Notes: generated by a model not told the origin, from the letters alone. 13,135 nucleotides of DNA from CAYTAP01 sp964435775 (GCA_964435775.1 CAYTAP010000109.1:1-13135); one strand, 5' to 3'; counted from the stretch's first letter, positions 1-6,800 are shown. Program-made: numbers and translations.

Positions 1-461
1 CCGCTCTTGGCTTTCTTGCGCGGGGTGTGGATGTAGCCGGGCATGATGCCGATCTTGCACTCGCCGGGCGTGATGACGCCGGGGCAGTTGGGACCGATCA
101 GTTTGGATTCCGGATAACCTTCGAGAAACGCGCGCGTTTTCACCATATCAAGCACGGGGATGCCTTCGGTGATCGCGCAGATCACTTTCAATCCCGCGTC
201 GGCCGCCTCATTGATCCCGTCGGCGGCGAAGGGGGGCGGAACGAAGATCATCGTCGCATCAGCGCCGGTGGCGCGGACGGCCTCGGCAACGGTGTTGAAG
301 ACGGGCAGACCGTTGGCGTCCTTGGTTCCTCCCTTGCCGGGCGTGACGCCGCCGACCATCTTCGTGCCGTATTCCAGGCATTGCTTGGTGTGAAATGCCC
401 CGGCCGAACCGGTGATCCCCTGACAGATGACTTTCGTATTTTTGTTGACGAGAATGCTCAT
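1..461 (-). CDS. sucD: Succinyl-CoA ligase (ADP/GDP-forming) subunit alpha, C-terminus outside window
   Basis: The product is the alpha subunit of the TCA-cycle enzyme that interconverts succinyl-CoA and succinate with substrate-level phosphorylation; it works in the cytoplasm with SucB/SucC (beta). Read from the ATG at 461, 153 codons are visible before the window ends. They begin MSILVNKNTKVICQGITGSA and include the CoA-binding fold signatures GGVTPGKGG (residues 37-45), the IFVPPPFAADGI stretch near 72-83, ITEGIPV (97-103) and GPNCPGVITPGECKIGIMPG (123-142). The active-site phosphohistidine region lies beyond the edge. A clear Shine-Dalgarno (GGAAGGA on the minus strand, 472-478) sits about 10 nt before the start and fixes it. 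The last visible residues (145-153) are Lys/Arg-rich (HTPRKKAKS), where I would expect the chain to go on directly to the VSRSG region, so a short basic insertion is possible. The gene is divergent from asnB and unrelated in function. Confidence 0.93.
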   Translation of the reverse strand, partial: MSILVNKNTKVICQGITGSAGAFHTKQCLEYGTKMVGGVTPGKGGTKDANGLPVFNTVAEAVRATGADATMIFVPPPFAADGINEAADAGLKVICAITEGIPVLDMVKTRAFLEGYPESKLIGPNCPGVITPGECKIGIMPGYIHTPRKKAKS

Positions 462-500
462 GCGCGACGTTTCCTTCCACAAACCCCCAACGCGGCTTAG

Positions 501-527
501 GGTATAACCCCTTGGACGCGCGGGCAA
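501..527 (-). promoter_or_regulatory. Possible sucD promoter, with an overlapping plus-strand -10-like site
   Basis: On the minus strand a TATACC -10-like box (506-501) has a TTGCCC -35-like box (527-522) 15 bp upstream, giving a leader of roughly 35 nt before the sucD ATG. The same bases read on the plus strand give TATAAC (503-508), which could have served asnB before the 557-689 insertion. Both boxes match consensus only partly and the spacer is short, so this is a weak call. Confidence 0.25.
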
Positions 528-545
528 GCGGACGGCTCATCGCAA

Positions 546-700
546 TTGGCTCAAACGGGAGTAGTCAATTATTGTGGCCGATGTGCATGGATGGAGGGCG
601 TCGCTCCCGCGGCGCTGCGGCGTTGCGGGAGCAACGCCCTCCAATTTCCGCCGGTGCCGCCTGCGAAGCCACAAATGTTGACTACTCCCTTGGCTCAAAC
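546..700. mobile_element. MITE-like non-autonomous element with 11-bp target-site duplication
   Basis: The 11-bp sequence TTGGCTCAAAC occurs at 546-556 and again, perfectly, at 690-700. Between the copies lies a 133-bp segment (557-689) whose ends are inverted repeats: both begin GGGAGTAGTCAA when read inward, and over 22 bp they match at 19 positions, ending TTGTGGC. This is the layout expected of a transposed element flanked by a target-site duplication. It has no coding capacity, so it would depend on a transposase elsewhere. Removing the element and one repeat restores a plausible empty site reading CGCAATTGGCTCAAACCT followed by the asnB ATG. The right-hand repeat ends 2 bp before that ATG. 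A duplication of about 11 bp is in the range known for IS4-type transposases, but no family can be assigned from this. Confidence 0.82.
592..643. repeat. Internal long hairpin of the MITE-like element
   Basis: Positions 592-610 (TGGAGGGCGTCGCTCCCGC) can pair with 625-643 over 19 bp with a single C/A mismatch (602/633), leaving a 14-nt loop at 611-624. It is nested inside the terminal inverted repeats, so the RNA would fold as one long, doubly stepped hairpin. Sequences of the form GCGGGAGCAACGCCCTCC look like REP-type palindromes; a genome-wide count would show whether this core also exists on its own. Confidence 0.8.
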
Positions 701-702
701 CT

Positions 703-2667
703 ATGTGTGGATTCGCCGGCGTCATCACCTGGTCCAACTCGCACCGCACCGGGCGCGAGGCGCTGGTGAGGATGAGCGACCGCCTCGCGCATCGCGGGCC
801 GGATGGGGAGGGGATCTATCTCAGTCACGAGGATGAGGTGACGATTGCTCGCCCGCAGGCGGCGCTTGTTCATCGGCGGCTGTCGATTCTCGATCCCGAT
901 CCTCGCTCCAATCAACCGTTTCACATCGTCAGTCCTGACGGAGCGATTTGGTTGTCGTTGGTTTTCAACGGGGAGATTTACAACTATCGGGAATTGAAGA
1001 AGGAATTGACGGAGTGCCGGCCGGAGTATGGCTGGCGCACGTCGGGCGATACGGAAGTGCTGCTTTTGGCGTATGACACCTGGGGACGCGATTGCCTGGT
1101 GAAGTTGAACGGGATGTTCGCGTTTGCGGTGTGGGATGAGCGGAAACGGGAACTTTTTCTGGCTCGTGATCGCATGGGCCAAAAGCCGCTGTATGTCGCC
1201 TATCTTGATGAAACAGGCTCATTCGCGGCGACGTTGAATCAGGGCGTTGCTCTTCAATCACCGCAGACGATCGCCTTTGCCAGCGAGCTGTCAGCACTGC
1301 GGTTGCTCGATTGGCCGGACTGGCAAACGGATGTTGCGGCACTGGGGAATTATCTCTCGTATGGGTACGTCCCTGCGTGTCAGACGATTTACCGAGGCGT
1401 GCGACAATTACGACCGGGTGAATGCCTGTTCGCATCCGGCGCGGCTGCGGAGGTGGGGACTTATCGATCGTGCGATACTCACTCGCCGCTATCCGATGAG
1501 AAGGCCGTGCAATGGACGGGTGAACGCGTGCGAGAGGCCGTGCGGCGGCAACTCGTCAGTGATGTCCCCCTCGGATGCTTCCTCTCCGGCGGGATCGACA
1601 GTTCGATCATCGCGACGGCGATGAAAGCAACCGTGCCGCGCGATCAGCCGGTGCTCACCTTTTCCATGGGCTTTGATGATCGCCGCTACGATGAACGGCA
1701 ATATGCCGAAGCTGTCGCGCGGCATTTGGGCACGACCCATCACAGCGCCGTCGTCCATCCCCACGCCGCCGAGGATTTGCCTAAGCTGGCGGCCGTCTTC
1801 GGCGAACCCTTCGGCGACTCCTCGGCGCTCCCCACCCATTATCTTGCCCGCGAGGCGCGGCAATTCGTCAAGGTCGCCCTGAGCGGCGACGGCGGCGATG
1901 AACTCTTCGGCGGCTACGACCGCTATCGCGCGATGCGATTCGACTCTTGGTTGAATCACATCCCCGCTTCACTTCGTGCGCTGCTGGCCGGCACGGTGGC
2001 ACGAAATCTTCCCGGCACCCATCCCAAATCCCGTATCGCTCGCCTCAAGCGGTTCCTGAAGTCGATCAACCTTTCCCCGGCCGAGCGATATGCCAGCTAT
2101 ATGACGCTGTTCAGCAACAAGCAGATTGACGATTTGCTGATCCCGTCATTGCGGGCCGAACTGGTATCAAACAACGACATGGCGGCGCTCATGAACGCGA
2201 TGCTCGCGCACATGGACCCGGTTCGCAGCGCCTTGGCCGTGGATCGAGCGACCTATCTCCCCGGCGACCTGCTCACGAAGGTCGATCGCGCTTCGATGCT
2301 TCACAACCTGGAAGTGCGCTCTCCCTTCATGGACCCGGATGTGGTCAATCTCGCGGCCAGCCTCACCACGCCCCAACTCCTCGCCGGCGGTCCCAAACGC
2401 ATGCTCCGCGAAGCCTTCGCCGCTGATCTTCCCGCATGGGTCTTCAAACGTCGCAAAATGGGTTTCGCCGTGCCCATCGGCCAGTGGCTGCGCACCGACT
2501 TGCGCGACATGCTGAACGACCTGTTCTTTTCGACCGATTCGTTTGCAATGGAGCACTTCCAAAAGCCCGCGCTTGAGCGGCTTGTGGCCGATCATGCGTC
2601 CGGCCGGGTGGATCACTCCCAGCGACTCTATGCGCTGCTGATGCTGGAGCTTTGGTGGAGGGGGTGA
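703..2667 (+). CDS. asnB: Asparagine synthase-type amidotransferase (glutamine-hydrolysing)
   Basis: A two-domain enzyme that hydrolyses glutamine in an N-terminal class II amidotransferase domain and passes ammonia to a C-terminal ATP-pyrophosphatase domain that adenylates a carboxylate, classically aspartate. The start is fixed by MCGFAG, since Cys2 becomes the N-terminal nucleophile. The glutaminase motifs VFNGEIYNY (from residue 87) and SGDTEV (114-119) are present. The PP-loop SGGIDSS is at 295-301, and SGDGGDELFGGY is at 394-405. The C-terminal KVDRASMLHNLEVRSPFMD motif is also intact. At 654 aa it is longer than typical E. coli AsnB; about 17-20 extra residues lie between KPLYV (161-165) and FASEL (192-196). 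There is no Shine-Dalgarno before the start, and a MITE-like hairpin ends 2 bp upstream. In glycan clusters such proteins often amidate sugar uronates or peptides rather than make free asparagine, so the substrate is uncertain. Confidence 0.93.
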   Translation: MCGFAGVITWSNSHRTGREALVRMSDRLAHRGPDGEGIYLSHEDEVTIARPQAALVHRRLSILDPDPRSNQPFHIVSPDGAIWLSLVFNGEIYNYRELKKELTECRPEYGWRTSGDTEVLLLAYDTWGRDCLVKLNGMFAFAVWDERKRELFLARDRMGQKPLYVAYLDETGSFAATLNQGVALQSPQTIAFASELSALRLLDWPDWQTDVAALGNYLSYGYVPACQTIYRGVRQLRPGECLFASGAAAEVGTYRSCDTHSPLSDEKAVQWTGERVREAVRRQLVSDVPLGCFLSGGIDSSIIATAMKATVPRDQPVLTFSMGFDDRRYDERQYAEAVARHLGTTHHSAVVHPHAAEDLPKLAAVFGEPFGDSSALPTHYLAREARQFVKVALSGDGGDELFGGYDRYRAMRFDSWLNHIPASLRALLAGTVARNLPGTHPKSRIARLKRFLKSINLSPAERYASYMTLFSNKQIDDLLIPSLRAELVSNNDMAALMNAMLAHMDPVRSALAVDRATYLPGDLLTKVDRASMLHNLEVRSPFMDPDVVNLAASLTTPQLLAGGPKRMLREAFAADLPAWVFKRRKMGFAVPIGQWLRTDLRDMLNDLFFSTDSFAMEHFQKPALERLVADHASGRVDHSQRLYALLMLELWWRG

Positions 2668-2749
2668 ATGGCATGGACGCGTGAACCGCCCATTCGTGCA
2701 TCACGTTCTATGTACATTGAGAGAGGCCACCGCCCGTCCCCATCCGGCA

Positions 2750-2774
2750 CTGGGCAGTCATTGCCCGGCATTTT
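2750..2774 (+). terminator. Weak intrinsic terminator candidate after asnB
   Basis: A hairpin with stem CTGGGCA / TGCCCGG (2750-2756 with 2762-2768, one G-U pair, 5-nt loop GTCAT) is followed two bases later by TTTT (2771-2774). It lies about 80 nt beyond the asnB stop codon. The U-tract is short, so termination may be partial. Confidence 0.4.
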
Positions 2775-2883
2775 ACCCCGGTCAGTCAGTAGCCAACGCT
2801 TCGGGCTCGTGGCGATCATCCTTTACCCTTGCTCCTTCAACCTAACCCCGCCCATCCTCGCCTGTCGTCGCCACTCCCCTCGT

Positions 2884-2912
2884 TTGACATCCACCATTGC
2901 GCGTGTGAAGAT
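2884..2912 (+). promoter_or_regulatory. Possible promoter for the lipoprotein gene
   Basis: A perfect -35 box TTGACA (2884-2889) is followed after 17 bp by GAAGAT (2907-2912), a poor -10 that is preceded by TG at the extended -10 position (2904-2905). The predicted start near 2919 would give a leader of roughly 95 nt. The -10 matches only 3 of 6 bases, so the call rests on the -35 box, the spacing and the TG. Confidence 0.35.
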
Positions 2913-2918
2913 CGCTTC

Positions 2919-2935
2919 AACCCCCGGCGGGGGTT
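2919..2935. repeat. GC palindrome in the 347-bp asnB-lipoprotein gap
   Basis: AACCCCC (2919-2925) and GGGGGTT (2929-2935) form a perfect 7-bp stem with a 3-nt loop. It is not followed by a T-run, so it is unlikely to be an intrinsic terminator; it would sit at the very 5' end of the lipoprotein leader RNA if the 2884-2912 promoter is used. Apart from this palindrome, that promoter and the 2750-2774 hairpin, I see nothing else in 2668-3014. Confidence 0.5.
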
Positions 2936-3014
2936 CGCAGCAAAAGCGTCACAACCACTGATTCATATTGCGGTTGCGAAGAACCATCGCCCCGCAATTC
3001 CAGGAGACCCGCCC

Positions 3015-4745
3015 ATGCCCGTTTCGCACAAGTCGATGCCCGCCAACCATGCTCCGCGACCGGCCGCCGCTCATCGGGAACGCCGCCGCATCCTGTCGCT
3101 TCTATTCGCCGCTCCCGTTGCCGCCGGGCTCCTCGTGCTCGTCTCCGGCTGTGACCAGCTTGAAAGCGCGCAAACCCAAGCCGACCATCGCGTGACCAGT
3201 GCCATCGCCGCCGCCAGCGGCACCTCCAAGACCGATACCGCCAAGCTCCAGCAGGCCGCCGGCGAAACCGGTGCATCGGCTGCCACCCAGGCCCGTGCCA
3301 AGTCGCTTCTCGCCCAGTCGCAGCTTCAATCCGCCAATGCGCTCATTCGCCAGATCGACGACAATCGCGTCCGCAACGTGCGCGAGGCTTTCGACATTCG
3401 TCAACTCGCTTCCGACATCGCGGCGATCAACACCCTCGTCGCCGGGCTGAATGCCAACGAGCCCGCCGCCGCCCTTGATGCCGCCTCCAAGCAGATCGCG
3501 GCCGCCCAGGGCGCCGACAACAAAGCGGCGTGGCTCACGAATGGCGAGAACACGATCCCCACACTCGGCGCCGTCAAACAACATCTGTCCGAACTCGAAG
3601 GGAAGATTTCCAAGAAGCAGGATCAGATCAAAGACCTCTCCACCAAGCGCGATCAGGCGACCGGGCAGGCGGACACCCTGCAAACCCAAAGCGAAACGCT
3701 CAAAGGCCGCGCCTCGGTCGATGCCTACAAAAAGTCGGCCGACCTCCGCAAAAATGCCGCCGATTTCGATCGTCAAATCAACGTCGCACAGGCCGAACTG
3801 GCCGTCCAGCAGCATGATCTGGCCTTCGCGCAATCCCAGCGGAAGGCGATCGAGGAGGCGATCGCGCAATTCGAGTCGCACAAAGCCGCGATCTCCGCCC
3901 GCTGGGCCGCGTTGCAAAAGGTGGCCGATGAGCAGGGCAATGCGATCACCGCCGCCATCGGCACTGCCCCGGCCGCCCCGGCCTCCACCGATGCCGCCGA
4001 CTTCTCCGCCACGACGATTTCCGCCAAGCTCGCCCAACTCAATGCCCGCGTCGCGGCGACCGACCAGCTTCGCAAGCAAGCGCATGACCTCCTGGCCGAC
4101 GCCGCGAAAAACTTCAAAGCCGCCGAAACCGCCGCGCAACGCGTGCATACCGAGCTTGGTCCCAAGATCAACTCCGAAGCCTATCGCGGCACTCCCCAGG
4201 CCGCCGCGTGGAAGGCCCTGACCACCACCGTCAATCCCGCCGAATACACCATCGAACAGTCCGCCGTCGAGCGTGCCGCCGCGATGCTCGACGCCGATCA
4301 CGCCGCCGCTCTCTATGCCCGCGCCGCGATGGCCGGCTCCCTCGCCGCCGCCCTCAAAACCGCCGGTGTCGCAGCGCCCGCTGATCTGCCGTCGTCGGCG
4401 GACCTCAAGGCGCAAGCCGACTCCGCCCGCGCCAATGCCGGGACTTCATATAAGAGCGCCGATGATCGTCTGGCCGCGATGATTGAAAGTTCCCCCTACG
4501 CCACCCCCGCCCAGAAAAACCAGGCCACCGTCGCCCGCTTGTTGACTCTCTACAGCGCCAGTCAACTCGCCACCGCCGCCGGCGACAAAGCCCAGGCCCA
4601 GTCCCAGCTTCAACAAGCCCTGGCCCTCCGCGACACCGCCGTCCGCGAAGGGGTCACCCTTCCAGCGTTGCCAGCCGACATCGCCCCTCCTCCCGCCGCA
4701 CCGTCCGCGACCCCCACCCCCGCTCCCGCCTCCGCGGCCGAGTAG
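3015..4745 (+). CDS. Ala-rich coiled-coil lipoprotein of unknown function
   Basis: I do not recognise this protein. The reading frame stays open further upstream, but the ATG at 3015 is the start: AGGAG (3002-3006) lies 8 nt before it and a complete lipoprotein signal follows. The 576-aa product has a basic N-region (RERRR, 21-25), a hydrophobic segment LLFAAPVAAGLLVLV (29-43) and a lipobox VSGC with the lipidated Cys at 46. Asp47 follows; in E. coli Asp at +2 favours inner-membrane retention, but whether that rule holds here is unknown. The mature part is very rich in Ala and Gln with Glu/Lys/Arg heptad-like patterning (about 195-310), suggesting long helices or coiled coil. It ends in a Pro/Ala-rich tail (about 550-576). 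No enzyme motif is visible. A periplasmic structural or envelope-spacing role is only a guess. The gene stands alone, 347 bp after asnB and convergent with the epimerase gene. Confidence 0.85.
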   Translation: MPVSHKSMPANHAPRPAAAHRERRRILSLLFAAPVAAGLLVLVSGCDQLESAQTQADHRVTSAIAAASGTSKTDTAKLQQAAGETGASAATQARAKSLLAQSQLQSANALIRQIDDNRVRNVREAFDIRQLASDIAAINTLVAGLNANEPAAALDAASKQIAAAQGADNKAAWLTNGENTIPTLGAVKQHLSELEGKISKKQDQIKDLSTKRDQATGQADTLQTQSETLKGRASVDAYKKSADLRKNAADFDRQINVAQAELAVQQHDLAFAQSQRKAIEEAIAQFESHKAAISARWAALQKVADEQGNAITAAIGTAPAAPASTDAADFSATTISAKLAQLNARVAATDQLRKQAHDLLADAAKNFKAAETAAQRVHTELGPKINSEAYRGTPQAAAWKALTTTVNPAEYTIEQSAVERAAAMLDADHAAALYARAAMAGSLAAALKTAGVAAPADLPSSADLKAQADSARANAGTSYKSADDRLAAMIESSPYATPAQKNQATVARLLTLYSASQLATAAGDKAQAQSQLQQALALRDTAVREGVTLPALPADIAPPPAAPSATPTPAPASAAE

Positions 4746-4815
4746 AAGGAAATCTCGCCACGGCCTTCGGCTCTGAGGCTCAGGCTCGAAGAGAGGACAC
4801 GGAGGTGAATCTTTA

Positions 4816-5127
4816 CGAGCCGCAAGCGTGAGCGACGGACCAACATGGCGCGCGAAGCCGCGAAGCCGAAAATACAAATAAACCACCAGGGCTCAAAGAC
4901 TGCGAAGAGCTACCTGGGAGAAGCTTGCTCCCCCGGGCGCTGAGCACGTTAAACTATTTTTTTGGATGACCATGCCCGTTGGCGGAGGTGTTTGGCGCTC
5001 GAGCGTCTCTTTGTGGGCCTCGTGGCTTTGTGGTTCCATCCGTACTTTTTCTTCGCGACCTTCGCGGCTTGGCGTGACCCACTGTCTTCTCCGCGCTCTC
5101 GGCGTCTCCGAGGTGAATCCGCCTTTG
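4816..5127 (+). repeat. Dispersed ~310-bp fold-back repeat, copy A
   Basis: This fills most of the 399-bp convergent gap between the lipoprotein and epimerase genes. It matches copy B (10491-10807) along its length and copy C (13007 to the end) at its start. The best block, 4868-4900 against 10552-10584, is identical at 31 of 33 positions. Order of parts: a GAGCCGCAAGCGTGAGCGACGG head, CGCGAAG repeats, AATACAAAT-AACCACCAGGGC, a variable GC hairpin, seven T (4957-4963), CTCTTTGTGGG, CTTCGCGGCTT, then CTTCTCCGCGCTCT and a GGTGAATC tail. The two halves are imperfect inverted repeats; AAGCCGCGAAG (4855-4865) pairs exactly with 5060-5070. Short open frames on both strands here are translations of the repeat and not genes. 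Positions 4746-4815 contain only another fragment of the tail (GGAGGTGAATC, 4801-4811). Confidence 0.85.
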
Positions 5128-5144
5128 GCCTGTACCTCGAACCC

Positions 5145-6137
5145 TCACAATACGCTCTTGTACCATTCGAGCGTCGGTTCCAGTCCCTCGGCGAACTCCA
5201 CCACAGGCTCATAGCCCAATAGCGCCCTGGCCTTTGACAAGTCCGCCAGCGAATGCTTCACATCGCCGGCGCGTTCGGGCTTGTGCTCGGGGGCGAGATC
5301 GGGGCGGCCGTAGATTTTCAGCACCAGCTCGGCCAGTTCGTTGACCGCCACGCGCTGCCCACAGGCGACGTTGATCACTTCGCCATTGAGCGGTTTGGCG
5401 GCGCGGGCGGCCAGCAGATTCGCGTGAACGGCGTTGGCGACGAAGGTGAAGTCTCGCGATTGTTCGCCGTCGCCATAAATGGCCAGCTTCTTGCCTGCGA
5501 GCGCTGACTTGGCGAAGGCCGCGATGACGGCGGCGTAGGCGCTGTTGGCGTTTTGGCGGGGGCCGAAGATGTTGAAGTAGCGGAGGGACACGGTGTCGAG
5601 CCCGTAGCTGGCGCTGTACGCGCGAAGCAGCGCTTCCCCCGCGACCTTCGTCGCCGCGTAGGGGCTTTTGGGCAACACCGCCATCGACTCGATCTTGGGC
5701 AAAACTTCGGAGTCTCCATACGCGCTGCTGCTGGCGGCGAACATGACCCGCTTGACGCCGGCCGCGCGGGAGGCCTCGAGCACGTTGAACGTCCCCGTCG
5801 CGTTGGCGTCGTAATATTCCCGCGGCCGATCCACGCTCCCCGGCACCGACCCGAGCGCCGCTTGATGAAACACATAGCGACACCCCGCGACGGCCCGGGC
5901 GAGCAGGGACTGATCGAGCACGCTCCCGCGAACAAACTCGACGTTGGCGAACCCCCGCAGATTCGCCTCATCCCCGCCGGAAAGGTCATCGAGCGCGACC
6001 ACCTTCGCCCCGAGTTGTGACAACGCCTCGGCCAGATGCGAACCGATGAACCCCGCGCCGCCGGTGATGAGGATGCGGGAGGCGGAGAAGGCGGAGGCGG
6101 GGTGGAGGGTGAGCCAGTGGGTTGGGTTGTTTTTCAT
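5145..6137 (-). CDS. NAD-dependent UDP-sugar 4-epimerase-type SDR (WbpP/GalE-like)
   Basis: An extended short-chain dehydrogenase/reductase that would epimerise C4 of a UDP-hexose, UDP-N-acetylhexosamine or uronate to supply precursors for glycan synthesis in the cytoplasm. The 330-aa protein has the NAD-binding TGGAGFIG (25-32), an acidic DD at 50-51, HQAALGSVP (91-99), SSSAYGD (136-142) and the catalytic YAATK (Tyr160, Lys164). It also has RYFNIFGPRQ (186-195), YAAVIAAF (201-208) and GDGEQSRDF (222-230). From memory, the QAALGSVP and YAAVI elements resemble the WbpP/TviC UDP-GlcNAc(A) 4-epimerase group more than GalE, but substrate cannot be settled here. The start is chosen because its ATG overlaps the stop of the upstream acetyltransferase as ATGA (6137-6134), implying coupled translation; no Shine-Dalgarno is visible. 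About 20 residues precede the Rossmann fold. Confidence 0.88.
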   Translation of the reverse strand: MKNNPTHWLTLHPASAFSASRILITGGAGFIGSHLAEALSQLGAKVVALDDLSGGDEANLRGFANVEFVRGSVLDQSLLARAVAGCRYVFHQAALGSVPGSVDRPREYYDANATGTFNVLEASRAAGVKRVMFAASSSAYGDSEVLPKIESMAVLPKSPYAATKVAGEALLRAYSASYGLDTVSLRYFNIFGPRQNANSAYAAVIAAFAKSALAGKKLAIYGDGEQSRDFTFVANAVHANLLAARAAKPLNGEVINVACGQRVAVNELAELVLKIYGRPDLAPEHKPERAGDVKHSLADLSKARALLGYEPVVEFAEGLEPTLEWYKSVL

Positions 6138-6742
6138 GTGGTAAAGGGGTGTTGCATGACACGTTTCTTGATTGGCCGGGCCGGGTTGCCGGCAACGACG
6201 GTCCACGGCTCGACATCCTTGGTCACCACCGCGCGAGCGCCGATCACCGCGCCGTCGCCAATGGTGACGCCGGGGCCGATGAATGCGCCTGCGGCGATCC
6301 ATACATGGTGACCGATCACAATGCGCTTGCGCAGCAGGGGGTAGGTTGGATCGGTGTAGTCGTGCGTCCCGCCGCAGACATAGACATCCTGCGACAAAAA
6401 TGTTCTTCGACCAATGGTGATGCCGCCGAGGTTATACAGATGGACGCGGGCTCCGAAGGTGCAGTGGTCGTCGATTTGCAGATCCCAGGGGCGCGTGATC
6501 CGAACCGATGCCATCATCTGTGTTGTGAGATGGTTGCTTGCGCCAAAAGCGCGGAGGATCAGGCTTCGCAGCAGCGGTAACCGCGCCCAGCAAAGTTGCC
6601 AAACCGTTGCCCAGATCACCGCCCATGCAGCGCGGCGGGCATATTCATGAAACGGGTAAGGCCACTTTTCGGGCTTCGTGGCTGGTGGGGGGCTGGGTTG
6701 ATCGTGAGTCATGCCTGAGTCCATGGCGCTTCGTGGTCGCAT
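6134..6742 (-). CDS. WcaF-like hexapeptide-repeat O-acetyltransferase
   Basis: A left-handed beta-helix acyltransferase, most like the putative colanic-acid acetyltransferases (WcaF group), which transfer acetyl from acetyl-CoA to a sugar hydroxyl. The N-terminal PYPFHEYARRAAWAVIWATVW block (residues 29-48, counted from 6742) is characteristic of that group. The hexapeptide repeats run from about 85 to 185 (for example ITIGRRTFLSQDVYV, VIGHHVWIAAGAFIGPGVTIGDGAVIGARAVV), with the likely catalytic His127 in GGTHDY, and the chain closes with the usual VVAGNPARPIKKR (182-194). Length (202 aa, or 192 from ATG 6712) suits the family. The start is uncertain: 6742 is the first ATG and has GGAAGA 12 nt upstream, while 6712 is also plausible. 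Its TGA overlaps the epimerase ATG, so the two form a two-gene operon. It is divergent from the FAD enzyme at 6882. Confidence 0.87.
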   Translation of the reverse strand: MRPRSAMDSGMTHDQPSPPPATKPEKWPYPFHEYARRAAWAVIWATVWQLCWARLPLLRSLILRAFGASNHLTTQMMASVRITRPWDLQIDDHCTFGARVHLYNLGGITIGRRTFLSQDVYVCGGTHDYTDPTYPLLRKRIVIGHHVWIAAGAFIGPGVTIGDGAVIGARAVVTKDVEPWTVVAGNPARPIKKRVMQHPFTT

Positions 6743-6760
6743 CCAACCGTTGTATCTTCC

Positions 6761-6788
6761 ATTCTACAGACCTTTGTCGCCACGTCAC
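6761..6788 (-). promoter_or_regulatory. Candidate promoter for the acetyltransferase-epimerase operon
   Basis: On the minus strand TAGAAT (6766-6761, 5 of 6 matches to the -10 consensus) lies 16 bp from GTGACG (6788-6783, 4 of 6 to -35). Transcription would start near 6754, just upstream of both possible start codons (6742 and 6712). Confidence 0.38.
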
Positions 6789-6800
6789 GGGTGACGGTGG
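6780..6800. promoter_or_regulatory. Operator-like palindrome in the divergent promoter region
   Basis: CGTCAC-GG-GTGACG (6783-6796) is a perfect 14-bp palindrome. It extends to CCAC...GTGG at 6780-6800 if one unpaired base is allowed. It covers the candidate -35 box of the minus-strand operon and lies between two divergent genes, the usual place for a dimeric repressor or activator site. No regulator gene is in the window. Confidence 0.4.

Noticed and set aside
703..2667. An exosortase/PEP-CTERM system based on the AsnB-type amidotransferase
   Set aside because: Such amidotransferases occur in exosortase loci, but no exosortase, PEP-CTERM protein or associated polysaccharide export gene is visible here.
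3102..4415. A 437-codon open frame on the minus strand
   Set aside because: It is antisense to the lipoprotein gene and its Gly-rich translation simply mirrors the Ala-rich codons of that gene. The plus frame has a lipobox and a Shine-Dalgarno.
4949..5222. Several 80-90-codon open frames on both strands in the 4746-5144 gap
   Set aside because: They translate the dispersed repeat. Similar peptides appear from copy B and from the 12880-13080 region, as expected from repeat DNA.
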